From the NCBI GenBank assembly GCA_965208015.1, contig OZ242309.1, forward strand, positions 1,488,001-1,552,000: DNA of 64,000 nt. Reading direction: 5' to 3'. The number at the start of each line of letters is the position of its first letter. The first letter of the stretch is position 1. Position numbers and translations under genes: made by a program. The stretch comes from Bin87 sp965208015. GTDB taxonomy: Bacteria > Chloroflexota > Dehalococcoidia > Lucifugimonadales > UBA3495. The notes below the pieces were generated by a model, which saw only the letters and a program-made list of their open reading frames with translations, did not search any database and had not been told where the DNA came from. Positions 40,705 through 48,995 of the stretch are shown piece after piece.

Positions 40705-41949
40705 GTGGAAGAGCCAGCTGCACACCCGGACATCGAGCGCCCTCCCTCGCTGGCCCGCCGGCTGGCTGAGGTGGCTTGGGCATTCCTGCCCTTCGGTTGG
40801 ATAGCCTTCGGCGGGCCACAGGCTCACATCGCCCTGCTGCAAGAGCGGTTCGTAGCCCGGCGTCGCTGGCTGGACGAACAGCGCTTCGTGGAATTGCTGG
40901 GCTTGGGGCAGGGACTGCCCGGCCCTACCTCAACTCAAATGGTGGTGGCTGTCGGTACGGCCCGGGCGGGGCCGCTGGGCGGCTTGCTGGCCTTTCTGCT
41001 CTTTCTGTATCCGGCGGCGACGATAATGGCCCTGGCCGGCCTGGGGGTGGCAACTTTCCTGGATGAAGGCGGACGCCCGCGGTGGCTGGACGGGGTACAA
41101 CCCGCCACGGTAGCCCTGGTGGCGGTAGCAGCCTGGCGGTTGGGCGTGGCGGTGGTCAACACGCGGCTCACCATGGGCCTGATGCTGTTGGGGGCAGTGG
41201 TGACTATAGCGGCGCGTCAACCCTGGGCATTTCCCGCTGCCCTGGCCCTGGGCGGGCTGGCAACAGCGGTGGCCCTGCGATCCCGACGACACGACGCCAG
41301 TGACCAGTCGGGAAGCATCCCTCTGGACAACTTGGGAATTTCTCGAGCGGCCGGCGTCCTGCTGTTGCTGTTATTCTTCGGATTGCTGGGCGGGTTGATC
41401 CTGGCTCGCCTGGCGCTGGATTGGTCATGGCTGCAAATCCTGGAGTCCTTTTACCGCACCGGCTCGCTGATTTTTGGCGGCGGGCAGGTGGTATTGCCGA
41501 TGCTCAGCGCCGAGGTGGTAGAGCCCGGTTGGGTAACGGAGCAGCAATTCCTGGATGGATTGGCCCTGATGCTGGCCCTGCCCGGTCCCTTGTTCAGCTT
41601 CAGCGCTTACCTGGGGGCAGTAGCCGGCGGCGTTCCCGGGCTGCTGCTGGCCTTTGTCGGCCTCTTCTTGCCGGGAGCACTGATAATCTTCGGAGTGCTG
41701 CCCTTCTGGGAGAAGGTACGGCGTTATCCCTGGGTGAGGATAGCCCTGACGGGTGTGAACGCCACTGCCATCGGCCTGGTAGTGGGCGTGGTGTTCCTGC
41801 TGTGGGAGCGGGCGGACCCGGGCGCCGCCGGGGCGGTGATTGCCCTGCTGGCCTTCGGATCGGTGATGTTTTTCCGAGTCCCGGCGCCGCTGGTGATCAT
41901 CGGCGCCGGGGCGCTGGGCTGGATTTTCGATTGGGTTGGGTTGTTGTAA
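40705..41949 (+). CDS. chrA: Chromate transporter, two-domain CHR family
   Basis: 414 aa with about ten to twelve membrane helices in two homologous halves. First half: FGGPQAHIALLQERFVARRR and LGLGQGLPGPTSTQMVVAVG; second half: FGGGQVVLPMLSAEVV and LMLALPGPLFSFSAYLGAV, i.e. the repeated F-G-G and G-x-P-G-P motifs of ChrA. Proton-driven efflux of chromate is the proven role in some members; others have unknown anion substrates. GTG start with a weak ribosome binding site, 28 nt after the Ldh-family gene. Confidence 0.9.
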   Translation: MEEPAAHPDIERPPSLARRLAEVAWAFLPFGWIAFGGPQAHIALLQERFVARRRWLDEQRFVELLGLGQGLPGPTSTQMVVAVGTARAGPLGGLLAFLLFLYPAATIMALAGLGVATFLDEGGRPRWLDGVQPATVALVAVAAWRLGVAVVNTRLTMGLMLLGAVVTIAARQPWAFPAALALGGLATAVALRSRRHDASDQSGSIPLDNLGISRAAGVLLLLLFFGLLGGLILARLALDWSWLQILESFYRTGSLIFGGGQVVLPMLSAEVVEPGWVTEQQFLDGLALMLALPGPLFSFSAYLGAVAGGVPGLLLAFVGLFLPGALIIFGVLPFWEKVRRYPWVRIALTGVNATAIGLVVGVVFLLWERADPGAAGAVIALLAFGSVMFFRVPAPLVIIGAGALGWIFDWVGLL

Positions 41950-42047
41950 AACCCATTCGATCCTGGCCATGGGGCTGACCCTGCAGGTGGTGGGCGTCCT
42001 GCTGGTATGGGAGGGAGTGACGGGCCTGATCTAACCTGCAATTCCGA

Positions 42048-42899
42048 CTACAGACCAGCGAAGAAGTCGGCCGGTACGACCTCGCCTTCAGCCACCGGAG
42101 GCTCGGCGCGAATGAAGTGCTCCACCCCGATCACGGAAGCAGTCACTTCCCGGGGAATGTGCTCGTAGGGCCAATCGGGCTGCAACTGCGTGAAGTGGCG
42201 CTTGATGCAGGCCATCTTGGCGTCCAGCCCGTCCGAGGCATCCACGGTCAGGTTGATGGTATCGGGATCCGCGCCGTCGTCGACGCGGTCTGGAGACGGC
42301 ATTGGGAAGTCCACGCCGGCGGCTTGCAAAGATTCGGCCATGTGCACGCGGAACCCGCGCGGGCGCACGCTGTAAAACATTCTATCGGTCTGGTGCGGCT
42401 GGATGCCAATCGCCATGTGGTGCGGGAAAGCGGACGGATCCGCGGCCAGCCGGAAAGCGGTTGTCGAGTGCTTGCAGATGGCGATGTGGTCCGGGTGTCC
42501 GTACAGGCCGTCCATCCCGAAGGTGAGGATCACCTGGGGGCGGAAACGTCGGATTTCGAACACCAGGCGGGCCACCACTTCATGCTCGTCGGCCTGAACG
42601 AAGGATTTGGGATGATGGTTGTCGTCCCAGCCGGCCATTCCCGAATCGCGATACTGCAAAACTTCGTGGGATTCGATGCCCAGTTCCTTGATCGCCTCCG
42701 CCAGTTCACCGCGCCGCACCGCGCCGATGGTTTCGCGGGTGGCAGACCCGGGCTGGCGTATTTCGCCCAGCTCGCCGGATGTGGCGGTTATCAACCGGGC
42801 GGTCACCCCGCGCGCGGTGTGCATGGCAATGGTCCCGCCGACGGGAAACGCCTCGTCGTCGGGATGGGCAAACAGGATAAGAAGACGGTGGTCGGGCAT
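42048..42899 (-). CDS. PIG-L family deacetylase
   Basis: 283 aa. LLILFAHPDDEAFPVGGTIA (residues 6-25) holds the first metal motif and catalytic Asp, and GLYGHPDHIAICKHST (about 130) the second; this layout is close to MshB/Mca-type and other actinobacterial deacetylases. Could act in thiol-cofactor (mycothiol-like) or glycan metabolism; no partner genes support one of these. Start set at MPDHRLLILFAH; GAG lies 9 nt upstream. The upstream codons of the longer frame would run into the DUF262 gene. Confidence 0.87.
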   Translation of the reverse strand: MPDHRLLILFAHPDDEAFPVGGTIAMHTARGVTARLITATSGELGEIRQPGSATRETIGAVRRGELAEAIKELGIESHEVLQYRDSGMAGWDDNHHPKSFVQADEHEVVARLVFEIRRFRPQVILTFGMDGLYGHPDHIAICKHSTTAFRLAADPSAFPHHMAIGIQPHQTDRMFYSVRPRGFRVHMAESLQAAGVDFPMPSPDRVDDGADPDTINLTVDASDGLDAKMACIKRHFTQLQPDWPYEHIPREVTASVIGVEHFIRAEPPVAEGEVVPADFFAGL

Positions 42900-42939
42900 G
42901 ATCGTTTTCTCGAAAGACGGATATACAGTGACCACGGCG

Positions 42940-44913
42940 TCAGTCGGCAGCTGCGGTCTCAGCATTGCTGTAGGCTAGTTCTCCAACGTTGTCATATTCT
43001 TCTTCGGGGTCGTCGAAGTCATCAATGAGTGCGTCGGTGACAAGAACGTCACCAGTACTAGTCTGTACCTCTGTAGCTTCAGACTGACGCTCAAATCCAA
43101 TCGACGTGAGGGCAGTCCAAAACGCTACTTCGCCGCTGGGTATTTGCTTGCCCATGGCTTGTCCAATTAATTCCAGCATCGCTTCGCCGCGTTCAACAAA
43201 GCAAGTTGCGAAATCATCGCTGCGCAGCGACACGGGCGAAATCGAATGGGCTTTCAGAACTTTGTCAAGCGTCTCAGGCGTGATGTCGCGTTCTTCTAAC
43301 AGTTTCAAGTATCGAGATGGAGCCCGGCCACCTATGATCCTGTTTGTTCTGGCGTCAATGGGTGTTTTGTTAATTATCGAATTGTACAAGCGCGGGGGCA
43401 CCTTAGGGTGGTCCTTACCATTGCACCATGCAACCGGAAAGATGTGGTGAATGTCTATGTTTTCTTGGTGCCATTCTGCAAACGACAGCGACCTTGCCGT
43501 GCGCCAGTCGGCGGCTCCGGTCTTCATTTGCAACGCATAAAGCCCTTTATAGGCAGCACTATTGCGAGTGCGAAGGGACAACAAGCGTTCGGGTACAAAG
43601 TTGGCTTCACTGACCATTGTAGGTTCGGGGCCACCCCGAATCCATTCGGCTACTTGGACAAGGTCTAGGGCGTACTGGGTTTCCACCGCGCCGCCGTAGG
43701 CCTCGCCGAAGATGCCGGACCAGAACCAGCGCTCTAGTTTTCCTCGTGCATTGGACGCTTCCAGTTCCTTACCCAATTCCGCAAACAGAGTAGCCAACGG
43801 CACCAGTTGAGCTGGGTAAGGAACATTATAACCAGTAAATATGTACTGGCTGAGCAAGAACTTGGCGGCATCCATGAAACCAGCCTCTACTCGATCAGCC
43901 CAGCGGTGGTATTCGCTAACGTCCAAACCCAAAATGTCGTTCTTCCGACAGTTGATCGCAGGGATACGGATTGGCTGTCTGTCCGTGGCGATAGCTTCAC
44001 GCCGGCGTTCTTGAGTGGACATGAGGGCAATAGCTTGCAAAAACTGATTGCCACCAACGCCTCTCAACCCGTCACTAGCACGAAGCATTCGATCACGGCG
44101 CGACGCCCAATCGTCTCTGAGTGAGAAATCGTCATCTTGAGCAGCGAACGACGCCGTCACTAACTCAAACATAGAAAGCGTGACGCCACCAGTGTTGACT
44201 TTTTCGAAAACCGTGCATACGGCTTCTTTAGGAGTTCCCCTGCTCAATCGGATCACTGGCAAGTCGTAATTGATGAACGGGTCGAGCACCAACCTTTGGC
44301 ATTCAGGAAGAAAGGTACCCAAATCCCCCGCCGGGTGTTCCTTTCCCATCCAGTAGCCGTTGTATCCCAATATCCAGCCCATCCCGTCCATCAATTGCTC
44401 GGTAGGGAGCATATGCTGTTCGAATTCCTTTTCCCGGCTTGAAAGGTCCCGCACAATTTCGCGACCGAAGTTTTTGGTTTCAATCCGGTTTTCCGGCACG
44501 CTTACGATCGCGTCTTCACGGTCAATGTTCGCATCCATGGCCGCCAACATGTCTATGTAGTACCGACGCTTGACACGCTGCCCACGGTTGTCATGCGTCT
44601 CCACGGGCCCGTCGTGCAACAGCGACTGGTAGAGAGAGGTTAATCGCTGTTGCCCATCCAACAAAAACGACTCAGCTGAATTACTAGGCTCTCCACCCAC
44701 TCCTTCAATCATTCTGCTCTTGAGACGAATTTCGCCGCCCGACTGGAGCGTCATGATTGCGCCGACAGGGAAACCACGGGATATGCTAGCTAACAAGCCG
44801 CGGATCCGGTCATCGTCCCAAACCCAGCCACGTTGAAAGTCCGGCAACTGGATTTTCCCGTTGGCGGCGTCATCTAGTAGTGACTTCAACGACACCGGAA
44901 TAGTCTCGAACAT
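42940..44913 (-). CDS. DUF262/DUF1524 protein, GmrSD/SspE-like restriction enzyme
   Basis: 657 aa in two parts. N-terminal DUF262 (ParB/Srx-type NTPase fold): QLPDFQRGWVWDDDRIRGL (residues about 21-40) and FLLDGQQRLTSLYQSLL with the D-G-Q-Q-R nucleotide motif (about 84). C-terminal DUF1524 HNH-type nuclease: NIDIHHIFPVAWCNG (about 500), then NSIINKTPIDARTNR. Such proteins restrict modified phage DNA (type IV, GmrSD) or act with phosphorothioation (SspE). No modification genes are in the window, so a stand-alone type IV role is likeliest. G+C is lower than the neighbours, which suggests transfer. Confidence 0.88.
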   Translation of the reverse strand: MFETIPVSLKSLLDDAANGKIQLPDFQRGWVWDDDRIRGLLASISRGFPVGAIMTLQSGGEIRLKSRMIEGVGGEPSNSAESFLLDGQQRLTSLYQSLLHDGPVETHDNRGQRVKRRYYIDMLAAMDANIDREDAIVSVPENRIETKNFGREIVRDLSSREKEFEQHMLPTEQLMDGMGWILGYNGYWMGKEHPAGDLGTFLPECQRLVLDPFINYDLPVIRLSRGTPKEAVCTVFEKVNTGGVTLSMFELVTASFAAQDDDFSLRDDWASRRDRMLRASDGLRGVGGNQFLQAIALMSTQERRREAIATDRQPIRIPAINCRKNDILGLDVSEYHRWADRVEAGFMDAAKFLLSQYIFTGYNVPYPAQLVPLATLFAELGKELEASNARGKLERWFWSGIFGEAYGGAVETQYALDLVQVAEWIRGGPEPTMVSEANFVPERLLSLRTRNSAAYKGLYALQMKTGAADWRTARSLSFAEWHQENIDIHHIFPVAWCNGKDHPKVPPRLYNSIINKTPIDARTNRIIGGRAPSRYLKLLEERDITPETLDKVLKAHSISPVSLRSDDFATCFVERGEAMLELIGQAMGKQIPSGEVAFWTALTSIGFERQSEATEVQTSTGDVLVTDALIDDFDDPEEEYDNVGELAYSNAETAAAD

Positions 44914-44934
44914 CGTAAATCCCCATTCTAATTA

Positions 44935-44956
44935 GGGGCGAATGCTGATTCGCCCC
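44935..44956. repeat. REP-like palindrome, copy 3 of 6
   Basis: GGGGCGAAT-GCTG-ATTCGCCCC between the DUF262 gene start and the VOC gene end. Confidence 0.85.
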
Positions 44957-44986
44957 TGCGTTGCTACGATGTTGCGCGGACCGCCT

Positions 44987-45349
44987 CTAGGCGTCCAGAA
45001 CCTCAAGGACTTCCAGGATGATGCCCTGGGGGCCTTCGAAGAACATCACCCGGCGTCCGCCGCCCACGGTGGTCTCCTCCAGCACGGTCGCGCCGCTGTT
45101 TTTCAGGTCGGCCATGGTGCCCTCGATGTCCGTGGTATCGATGGCGATGTGCTCGAAGCCGTAGTTCTGCGGATGGGTCTGCGTGGCGATGTGGTCGGTT
45201 ACGTTAAGGGGCAGGCCGTGCAGGTCGAGCCGAAACCCGCCGTTGGGGGCCTCGGCGGTGACCGTGGCGCCCAGATTCTGCACGTACCAATCGGCGGTGG
45301 CCTTGGGATCGGGGGTCTTGAGGTGAACGTGGTTCAGTGAGAACGCCAT
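44987..45349 (-). CDS. VOC family protein
   Basis: 120 aa, one VOC module: LNHVHLKTPDPKATADWYVQ (first metal His), YGFEHIAIDTTDIEGTMADL (second His) and MFFEGPQGIILEVLEVLDA with the C-terminal Glu. Shares the layout of the VOC protein at 13.9 kb but is not a close copy. Substrate unknown. A minus-strand TACAAT lies 58 nt upstream, back to back with the npdG promoter. Confidence 0.84.
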   Translation of the reverse strand: MAFSLNHVHLKTPDPKATADWYVQNLGATVTAEAPNGGFRLDLHGLPLNVTDHIATQTHPQNYGFEHIAIDTTDIEGTMADLKNSGATVLEETTVGGGRRVMFFEGPQGIILEVLEVLDA

Positions 45350-45406
45350 GACGGTAAACCCTCCTGCGAAGTGTGATCAAATCAATTGCATAGACAATCC
45401 CGGCCG

Positions 45407-45412
45407 ATTGTA
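45407..45412 (-). promoter_or_regulatory. Probable -10 element of the VOC gene
   Basis: TACAAT on the minus strand, 58 nt before the start, divergent from the TATACT element of npdG. Confidence 0.4.
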
Positions 45413-45441
45413 TCACACGGCCCGCCCCATTCCGGCGGTGA

Positions 45442-45447
45442 TATACT
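45442..45447 (+). promoter_or_regulatory. Probable -10 element of npdG
   Basis: TATACT followed by TGCGCC, 32 nt before the npdG ATG; nearly the same as the element before the FIST gene (TATACT followed by CGCGCC). Confidence 0.45.
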
Positions 45448-45478
45448 TGCGCCGCAATTGAGCACGGAGGCAACATAG

Positions 45479-46126
45479 ATGCTGGCGTTTTTGGGGGGCA
45501 CCGGACCGGAAGGCAAAGGATTGGCGCTGCGCCTGGCAATGGCGGGAGACGCGGTAGTAATCGGCTCACGGGACGCCGGTCGGGCGCAGGAGGCCGCTGA
45601 CGAGTTGTTGGCCCTGGCCCCCGGCGCCGCCATTTCCGGCGCGGTGAATCCGGAGGCTGCGGCGCAGTCTGAAGTGGTTTTCCTGACCATGCCCTACAAC
45701 GGCATGTCGCCCACCATTGCCGGCGTCGGGGATGCCCTGGACGGCAAGGTCGTGGTGACCGTGATCGCCCCGATGCGGTTCGAGCGCGGCGTGGGCGCCA
45801 TTGCCGAAGAGGTGGAAGCCGGGTCCGCCGCGGAGGAGGCCCAGGCCGCCGCTGCGGGTTCCAAAGTGGTCGCCGCCTTTCAGAACGTGTCCGCCGAGGA
45901 ACTGCTGAAGCCCGGCGTGACGCTGGACGAGGACGTGGTCATCTGCGGCGACGACGAGGACGCCAAACAGGTGGTGGTCGACCTCACGCGGAAGATACCC
46001 AACTTGCGCCCCGTGGATGCTGGCGCCCTCTACAACGCCAAATACGTGGAGCAGATCACGCCTCTACTGGTCAACATCAACCGGCGATACCGCACGCATT
46101 CGGGGGTGCGGATCACCGGCGTGTAA
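45479..46126 (+). CDS. npdG: NADPH:coenzyme F420 reductase
   Basis: 215 aa. AFLGGTGPEGKGLALRLAMA (residues 3-22) is the NADP-binding G-G-T-G-x-x-G turn of F420-dependent NADP reductases; VIGSRDAGRAQEAADEL gives the NADP 2'-phosphate pocket; VVFLTMPYNGMSP (about 64) and GALYNAKYVEQITPLLVNIN near the end are family signatures. It transfers hydride between NADPH and F420, supplying F420H2 to the LLM-class enzymes in the window. GGAGG lies 8 nt before ATG. Two unrelated small genes follow in the same direction. Confidence 0.9.
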   Translation: MLAFLGGTGPEGKGLALRLAMAGDAVVIGSRDAGRAQEAADELLALAPGAAISGAVNPEAAAQSEVVFLTMPYNGMSPTIAGVGDALDGKVVVTVIAPMRFERGVGAIAEEVEAGSAAEEAQAAAAGSKVVAAFQNVSAEELLKPGVTLDEDVVICGDDEDAKQVVVDLTRKIPNLRPVDAGALYNAKYVEQITPLLVNINRRYRTHSGVRITGV

Positions 46127-46162
46127 TCGGCGCCGAGCGGCTGTTGGCAGAGACGCGGCGTC

Positions 46163-46654
46163 ATGGTACAAAATGCAGAGGAGACGTTTGACCGTCAAAC
46201 ACCGTCGCGATTGTTGCGGGTTATGCTGGACGGTATATCGTACCGTTGGGCGGGCTGGGGGCTGACGGCTCACGCGGCGCTGACTCTAAGCGGGACGGTC
46301 TGGGCAGCATGGCACGCTGTTTTCGTCGCCGGGTACACTGAAGCTTATGATCTCTATGTTGCTATCGGCATTGGCCTGATACGCGCTTTCGCAATTTCTG
46401 TCGCCACGGTTGTAACGGTTTCGGAGGTGATTGACACGACTATGGTTATCGCACATTTTGTCGGTCAGAAGATGAAGGCCGAAGGCCGCGCAGAAGGCCG
46501 CGCAGAAGCCGAGAAGGAAATGCGCGCCCAGATGGCCGGATGGCTTGACCGTCTGCTGGCTCAACACCCTGAACTGAAGGACAGCATCGAGCCGTTGCCG
46601 GGTACGCAAACTGACAACGGCGGCAATCGGGACAAACCACAGGAGGAACAATGA
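46163..46654 (+). CDS. Two-helix membrane protein with charged tail repeat
   Basis: 163 aa. Two membrane helices (LTAHAALTLSGTVWAAWHAV; LYVAIGIGLIRAFAISVATV) followed by a helical charged tail with the short repeat AEGRAEGRAEAE (residues about 108-120), encoded by tandem GAAGGCCGCGCA units. The tail is coiled-coil prone and disordered at the end. No family recognised. It ends one base before the next gene. Confidence 0.6.
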   Translation: MVQNAEETFDRQTPSRLLRVMLDGISYRWAGWGLTAHAALTLSGTVWAAWHAVFVAGYTEAYDLYVAIGIGLIRAFAISVATVVTVSEVIDTTMVIAHFVGQKMKAEGRAEGRAEAEKEMRAQMAGWLDRLLAQHPELKDSIEPLPGTQTDNGGNRDKPQEEQ

Positions 46655-46655
46655 T

Positions 46656-47180
46656 ATGCCACGAGCTACGTTAGATTTGCAGAATGCCGGCGACCTGGAG
46701 GCCGTGGGCGGCCAGTGGAAGGTAGCGCACGGGTTCGTGCCCGACCAGCCCAACGAGGGCATCGTCCCCGAGGCGGAGGGATCACCGTGCCGCCTCCCCG
46801 ATTACGACGACTCCGGTTGGGAAGACTGCGGCGATCTGGGCGCCTGGCGACGACGCGGCGTTTCCTTCATCTGGTACCGCATCAAGGCCACACTGCCGGA
46901 AACCGTGGGCGGCCGGCCCCTGGAAGGAGCCCGCTGCCTGTTCGAGTCGTGCATCGACGACTACGGTGAGATCTGGATCAACGGCGAGTGCGACCGCGAA
47001 CGCGCCACCGTGCAGGGGTTCAACGTTCCCCAACGCGTTGTGGTCTCGACAGAGCCCAAGCCCGGCGACGAGGTAACCATCGCGATCCTGGCGATGAACG
47101 GCCCTTTGGCAGCGCCCGGCGGCGCGGTGTTCGTCCGCTACGCTAACCTGGCCTTCGAGTGGCGCGAAGCGGGTTACTGA
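46656..47180 (+). CDS. Galactose-binding-like (jelly-roll) single-domain protein
   Basis: 174 aa. Reads like the N-terminal sugar-binding domain of GH2 glycosidases: GQWKVAHGFVPDQPN (about residue 18), YDDSGWEDCGDLGAWRRRG (about 50), SFIWYRIKATLPE (about 70), SCIDDYGEIWINGE (about 98) and FNVPQRVVVS. No catalytic domain is attached and no signal peptide is seen, so it is a cytosolic stand-alone module whose ligand is unknown. AGGAGG lies 9 nt before ATG, inside the end of the upstream gene. Confidence 0.68.
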   Translation: MPRATLDLQNAGDLEAVGGQWKVAHGFVPDQPNEGIVPEAEGSPCRLPDYDDSGWEDCGDLGAWRRRGVSFIWYRIKATLPETVGGRPLEGARCLFESCIDDYGEIWINGECDRERATVQGFNVPQRVVVSTEPKPGDEVTIAILAMNGPLAAPGGAVFVRYANLAFEWREAGY

Positions 47181-47206
47181 CCTTTCGCCGCAGACCTTCG
47201 CAAAAC

Positions 47207-47234
47207 GTAGGGGCGAATGGCCATTCGCCCCTAC
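47207..47234. repeat. REP-like palindrome, copy 4 of 6 (perfect)
   Basis: A perfect 28-nt palindrome: GTAGGGGCGAATGG and its reverse complement, between convergent genes. Confidence 0.9.
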
Positions 47235-47257
47235 ACGACTGAATCAACGTCGGCGGG

Positions 47258-47563
47258 TCAGGCCAGCCAATCGTCCCCGTCCTCTTCGTCGTCGCCATCG
47301 CCTTCGTTGGTGACCACCTGGCCGGGGTTATGCGCGTAACCCCGCAACTCCAACTCGCCTCGGATGGTGGATGCAAAGTCCGCCGGCGTTCGGCTGGCCG
47401 GCAAGGTAATCTCCACCTTGCCGCCGTCCACGCTGACCTCGCCGGGATCCTCCCGCGCCAACTCCACGCTCACCGACTCGCGGTGAATGCCGAAATCGTC
47501 GGTCACGGAGAAGACCACCGCCATATCTTCCATGGTGATGATAGTAACGGCATCGTCTGACAT
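47258..47563 (-). CDS. Small acidic protein
   Basis: 101 aa, begins MSDDAVTIITMEDMAVVFSV and ends in an acidic run (GDGDDEEDGDDWLA). Strand-rich middle (GGKVEITLPASRTPADFAST). No family recognised. AGGAG lies 11 nt before ATG, within the end of the thioredoxin-like gene 8 nt upstream, so the two are probably one operon. Confidence 0.55.
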   Translation of the reverse strand: MSDDAVTIITMEDMAVVFSVTDDFGIHRESVSVELAREDPGEVSVDGGKVEITLPASRTPADFASTIRGELELRGYAHNPGQVVTNEGDGDDEEDGDDWLA

Positions 47564-47571
47564 TGGCTCAC

Positions 47572-48201
47572 TTACTCCTGCGGCGGCCATTCGGTTCCGC
47601 CCTCGGCCGGCCGTTCGGCGTGAGGCAAGGCCATGCCGTCGGCCACCACCTGCTGAAATTCGTTCAGGATCACCGAACCCCATTCGGCGGCTTTGCCGAC
47701 GCGATGGGCGGTGCGGCGTCCCCGGGTTTGCTGGCGACGCTCCCCCTCGTCGGCCACTGAGGCGGCGGCCTGGGCGATCATCTCGTCCATGGCGTCGATG
47801 TCGGGCACCAGTGACCGCGCCGTCTCAATGAACCGCGCAATCTCGCCCATGCCGTCGTCAAACACTACGAACACCGGCACGGTTCCGGCGCGGTGCTCGG
47901 GCAGGAAGCTGTTGGTCAGCTCCAGCTCATCGTCCCGGTTGAAGACGCTGAGGCGAATGTTGTCGCTGGCGTCGGCCAGACGAAGGATTGCCGGCGTGGT
48001 GGACATGGCGTCGCCGCACCAGTCCGAGGTGAAAACCGCCAGGTTCACCGGCTGCTCCAAACCGTTAAAATAGTCGAGGACGCTGTCGGGTATGTCGACC
48101 CCCTGGTGGATCTGGCAGAACGGGTCCTTGTTCACCTTGATGATGTCAATGTACTGCTCGGTGGTCATCCCCTGGCTGAATTTCTCTGCTGACAGTGTCA
48201 T
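47572..48201 (-). CDS. Thioredoxin-like family protein
   Basis: 209 aa. NLAVFTSDWCGDAMSTTPAI (residues about 53-72) is a thioredoxin-type active-site helix with a single Cys (W-C-G-D) in place of C-x-x-C, and AGTVPVFVVFDDGMG holds the cis-Pro. Residues about 150-209 are a charged helical tail (RRQQTRGRRTAHRVGKAAEW). A one-Cys protein cannot act as a standard disulfide reductase alone; a monothiol role is inference. AGGAGG lies 7 nt before ATG. Confidence 0.75.
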   Translation of the reverse strand: MTLSAEKFSQGMTTEQYIDIIKVNKDPFCQIHQGVDIPDSVLDYFNGLEQPVNLAVFTSDWCGDAMSTTPAILRLADASDNIRLSVFNRDDELELTNSFLPEHRAGTVPVFVVFDDGMGEIARFIETARSLVPDIDAMDEMIAQAAASVADEGERRQQTRGRRTAHRVGKAAEWGSVILNEFQQVVADGMALPHAERPAEGGTEWPPQE

Positions 48202-48233
48202 TTGGCGCCTCCTGATCTGAGGGTTTGAAAACT

Positions 48234-48256
48234 CCCTCTCCTCTGACGGGAGAGGG
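48234..48256. repeat. REP-like inverted repeat (CCCTCTCC type)
   Basis: CCCTCTCC-TCTGACG-GGAGAGGG; same arms as the element at 18707. Confidence 0.7.
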
Positions 48257-48348
48257 TCGGGGTGAGGGGCCGTTCCCCCACTATTTCACCTCTGCTAAAA
48301 TCGTGCGCACATATTACCAGCCCCGAGAGGGCCCGAACGGAGCCGCTG

Positions 48349-48771
48349 TTGACTACCGAACGAGGCGGAGTGTACCTGAAATATGCCCTGTTTTGCCGGG
48401 AAACCGAGGAGGGTGACGGGGACGACCTGAGTTTCAAGGGCGTTATCGACCTGGTGGACATCCCCATGCCGGAAGAGCCTCCCAGCGGGGACGGCCCGCG
48501 AGTGCTTGCCGAAGTCGACGCCCAACTGGTGTTCTGCATCGCCGGCGCCACTGCCGGATCGCACACCCTGGAGGTCACGATCCGGGCGCCGGGCGCGAGC
48601 CTGTCCAGTCCACCGCCCCAGGAGGTGACTTGGGAGGAGGGCATCTTCTTCCAGCGCTGGATCAAGCCCTTCCGCATACCCGTCACGCGCCTGGGCCGGC
48701 ACGTGGCCGCCATAGCCTTCGACGGCATGCCCCTGGGCGAGGCCAGCTTCCTGGTGCGCCTCAAGCCGTGA
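48349..48771 (+). CDS. DUF6941-like protein
   Basis: 140 aa with a TTG start supported by GGAG 6 nt upstream and a TAAAAT -10 element 48 nt upstream. Strand-rich: YLKYALFCRETEEGDG, SFKGVIDLVDIPMP, TAGSHTLEVTIRAPG, and GRHVAAIAFDGMPLGEASFL near the end, the layout of DUF6941 proteins (small beta-sandwich, function unknown). The longer frame back to 48262 would cross a REP-like element and the promoter and is unlikely. Confidence 0.62.
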   Translation: MTTERGGVYLKYALFCRETEEGDGDDLSFKGVIDLVDIPMPEEPPSGDGPRVLAEVDAQLVFCIAGATAGSHTLEVTIRAPGASLSSPPPQEVTWEEGIFFQRWIKPFRIPVTRLGRHVAAIAFDGMPLGEASFLVRLKP

Positions 48772-48800
48772 GCGCCATGTGCACGGCAATCGCAAAGAAA

Positions 48801-48826
48801 TAGGGGCGAATGATCGTTCGCCCCTA
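48801..48826. repeat. REP-like palindrome, copy 5 of 6
   Basis: TAGGGGCGAA-TGATCG-TTCGCCCCTA; the inner pair differs from the other copies, so the loop is larger. Confidence 0.82.
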
Positions 48827-48860
48827 CGTCGTTTCCGCCAATAGCCTAAACTGACTAGCT

Positions 48861-48959
48861 GCAGTTCTGCTCCTACAGCGCTTCCAGGAAGGCACCCGGG
48901 TTCATCGGCAGGCTCTCCAGCCTGGCGCCGGTCGCCCGGGCGATGGCGTTGCCGATGCC
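48861..48959 (-). pseudogene. Remnant 3' end of a xanthine dehydrogenase large-subunit paralogue
   Basis: Read on the minus strand this gives GIGNAIARATGARLESLP, then MNPGAFLEAL, a TAG stop and EQNCS. It matches the last 30 residues of the intact gene at 49653 (about 90% identical DNA by eye, roughly nine mismatches in 98 positions); the Trp codon TGG of that gene is TAG here. Nothing upstream of the match is left: the similarity stops at about 48960, where the toxin gene region begins. Confidence 0.75.
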
Positions 48960-48995
48960 TTTGACAAGTTGCCAACCGTAGTTGACAATATTGCC

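Noticed and set aside
41970..42032. A 21-codon hydrophobic frame (MGLTLQVVGVLLVWEGVTGL) right after chrA
   Set aside because: Too short, no ribosome binding site, and it may be the leftover of a longer C-terminal helix; not supportable as a gene.
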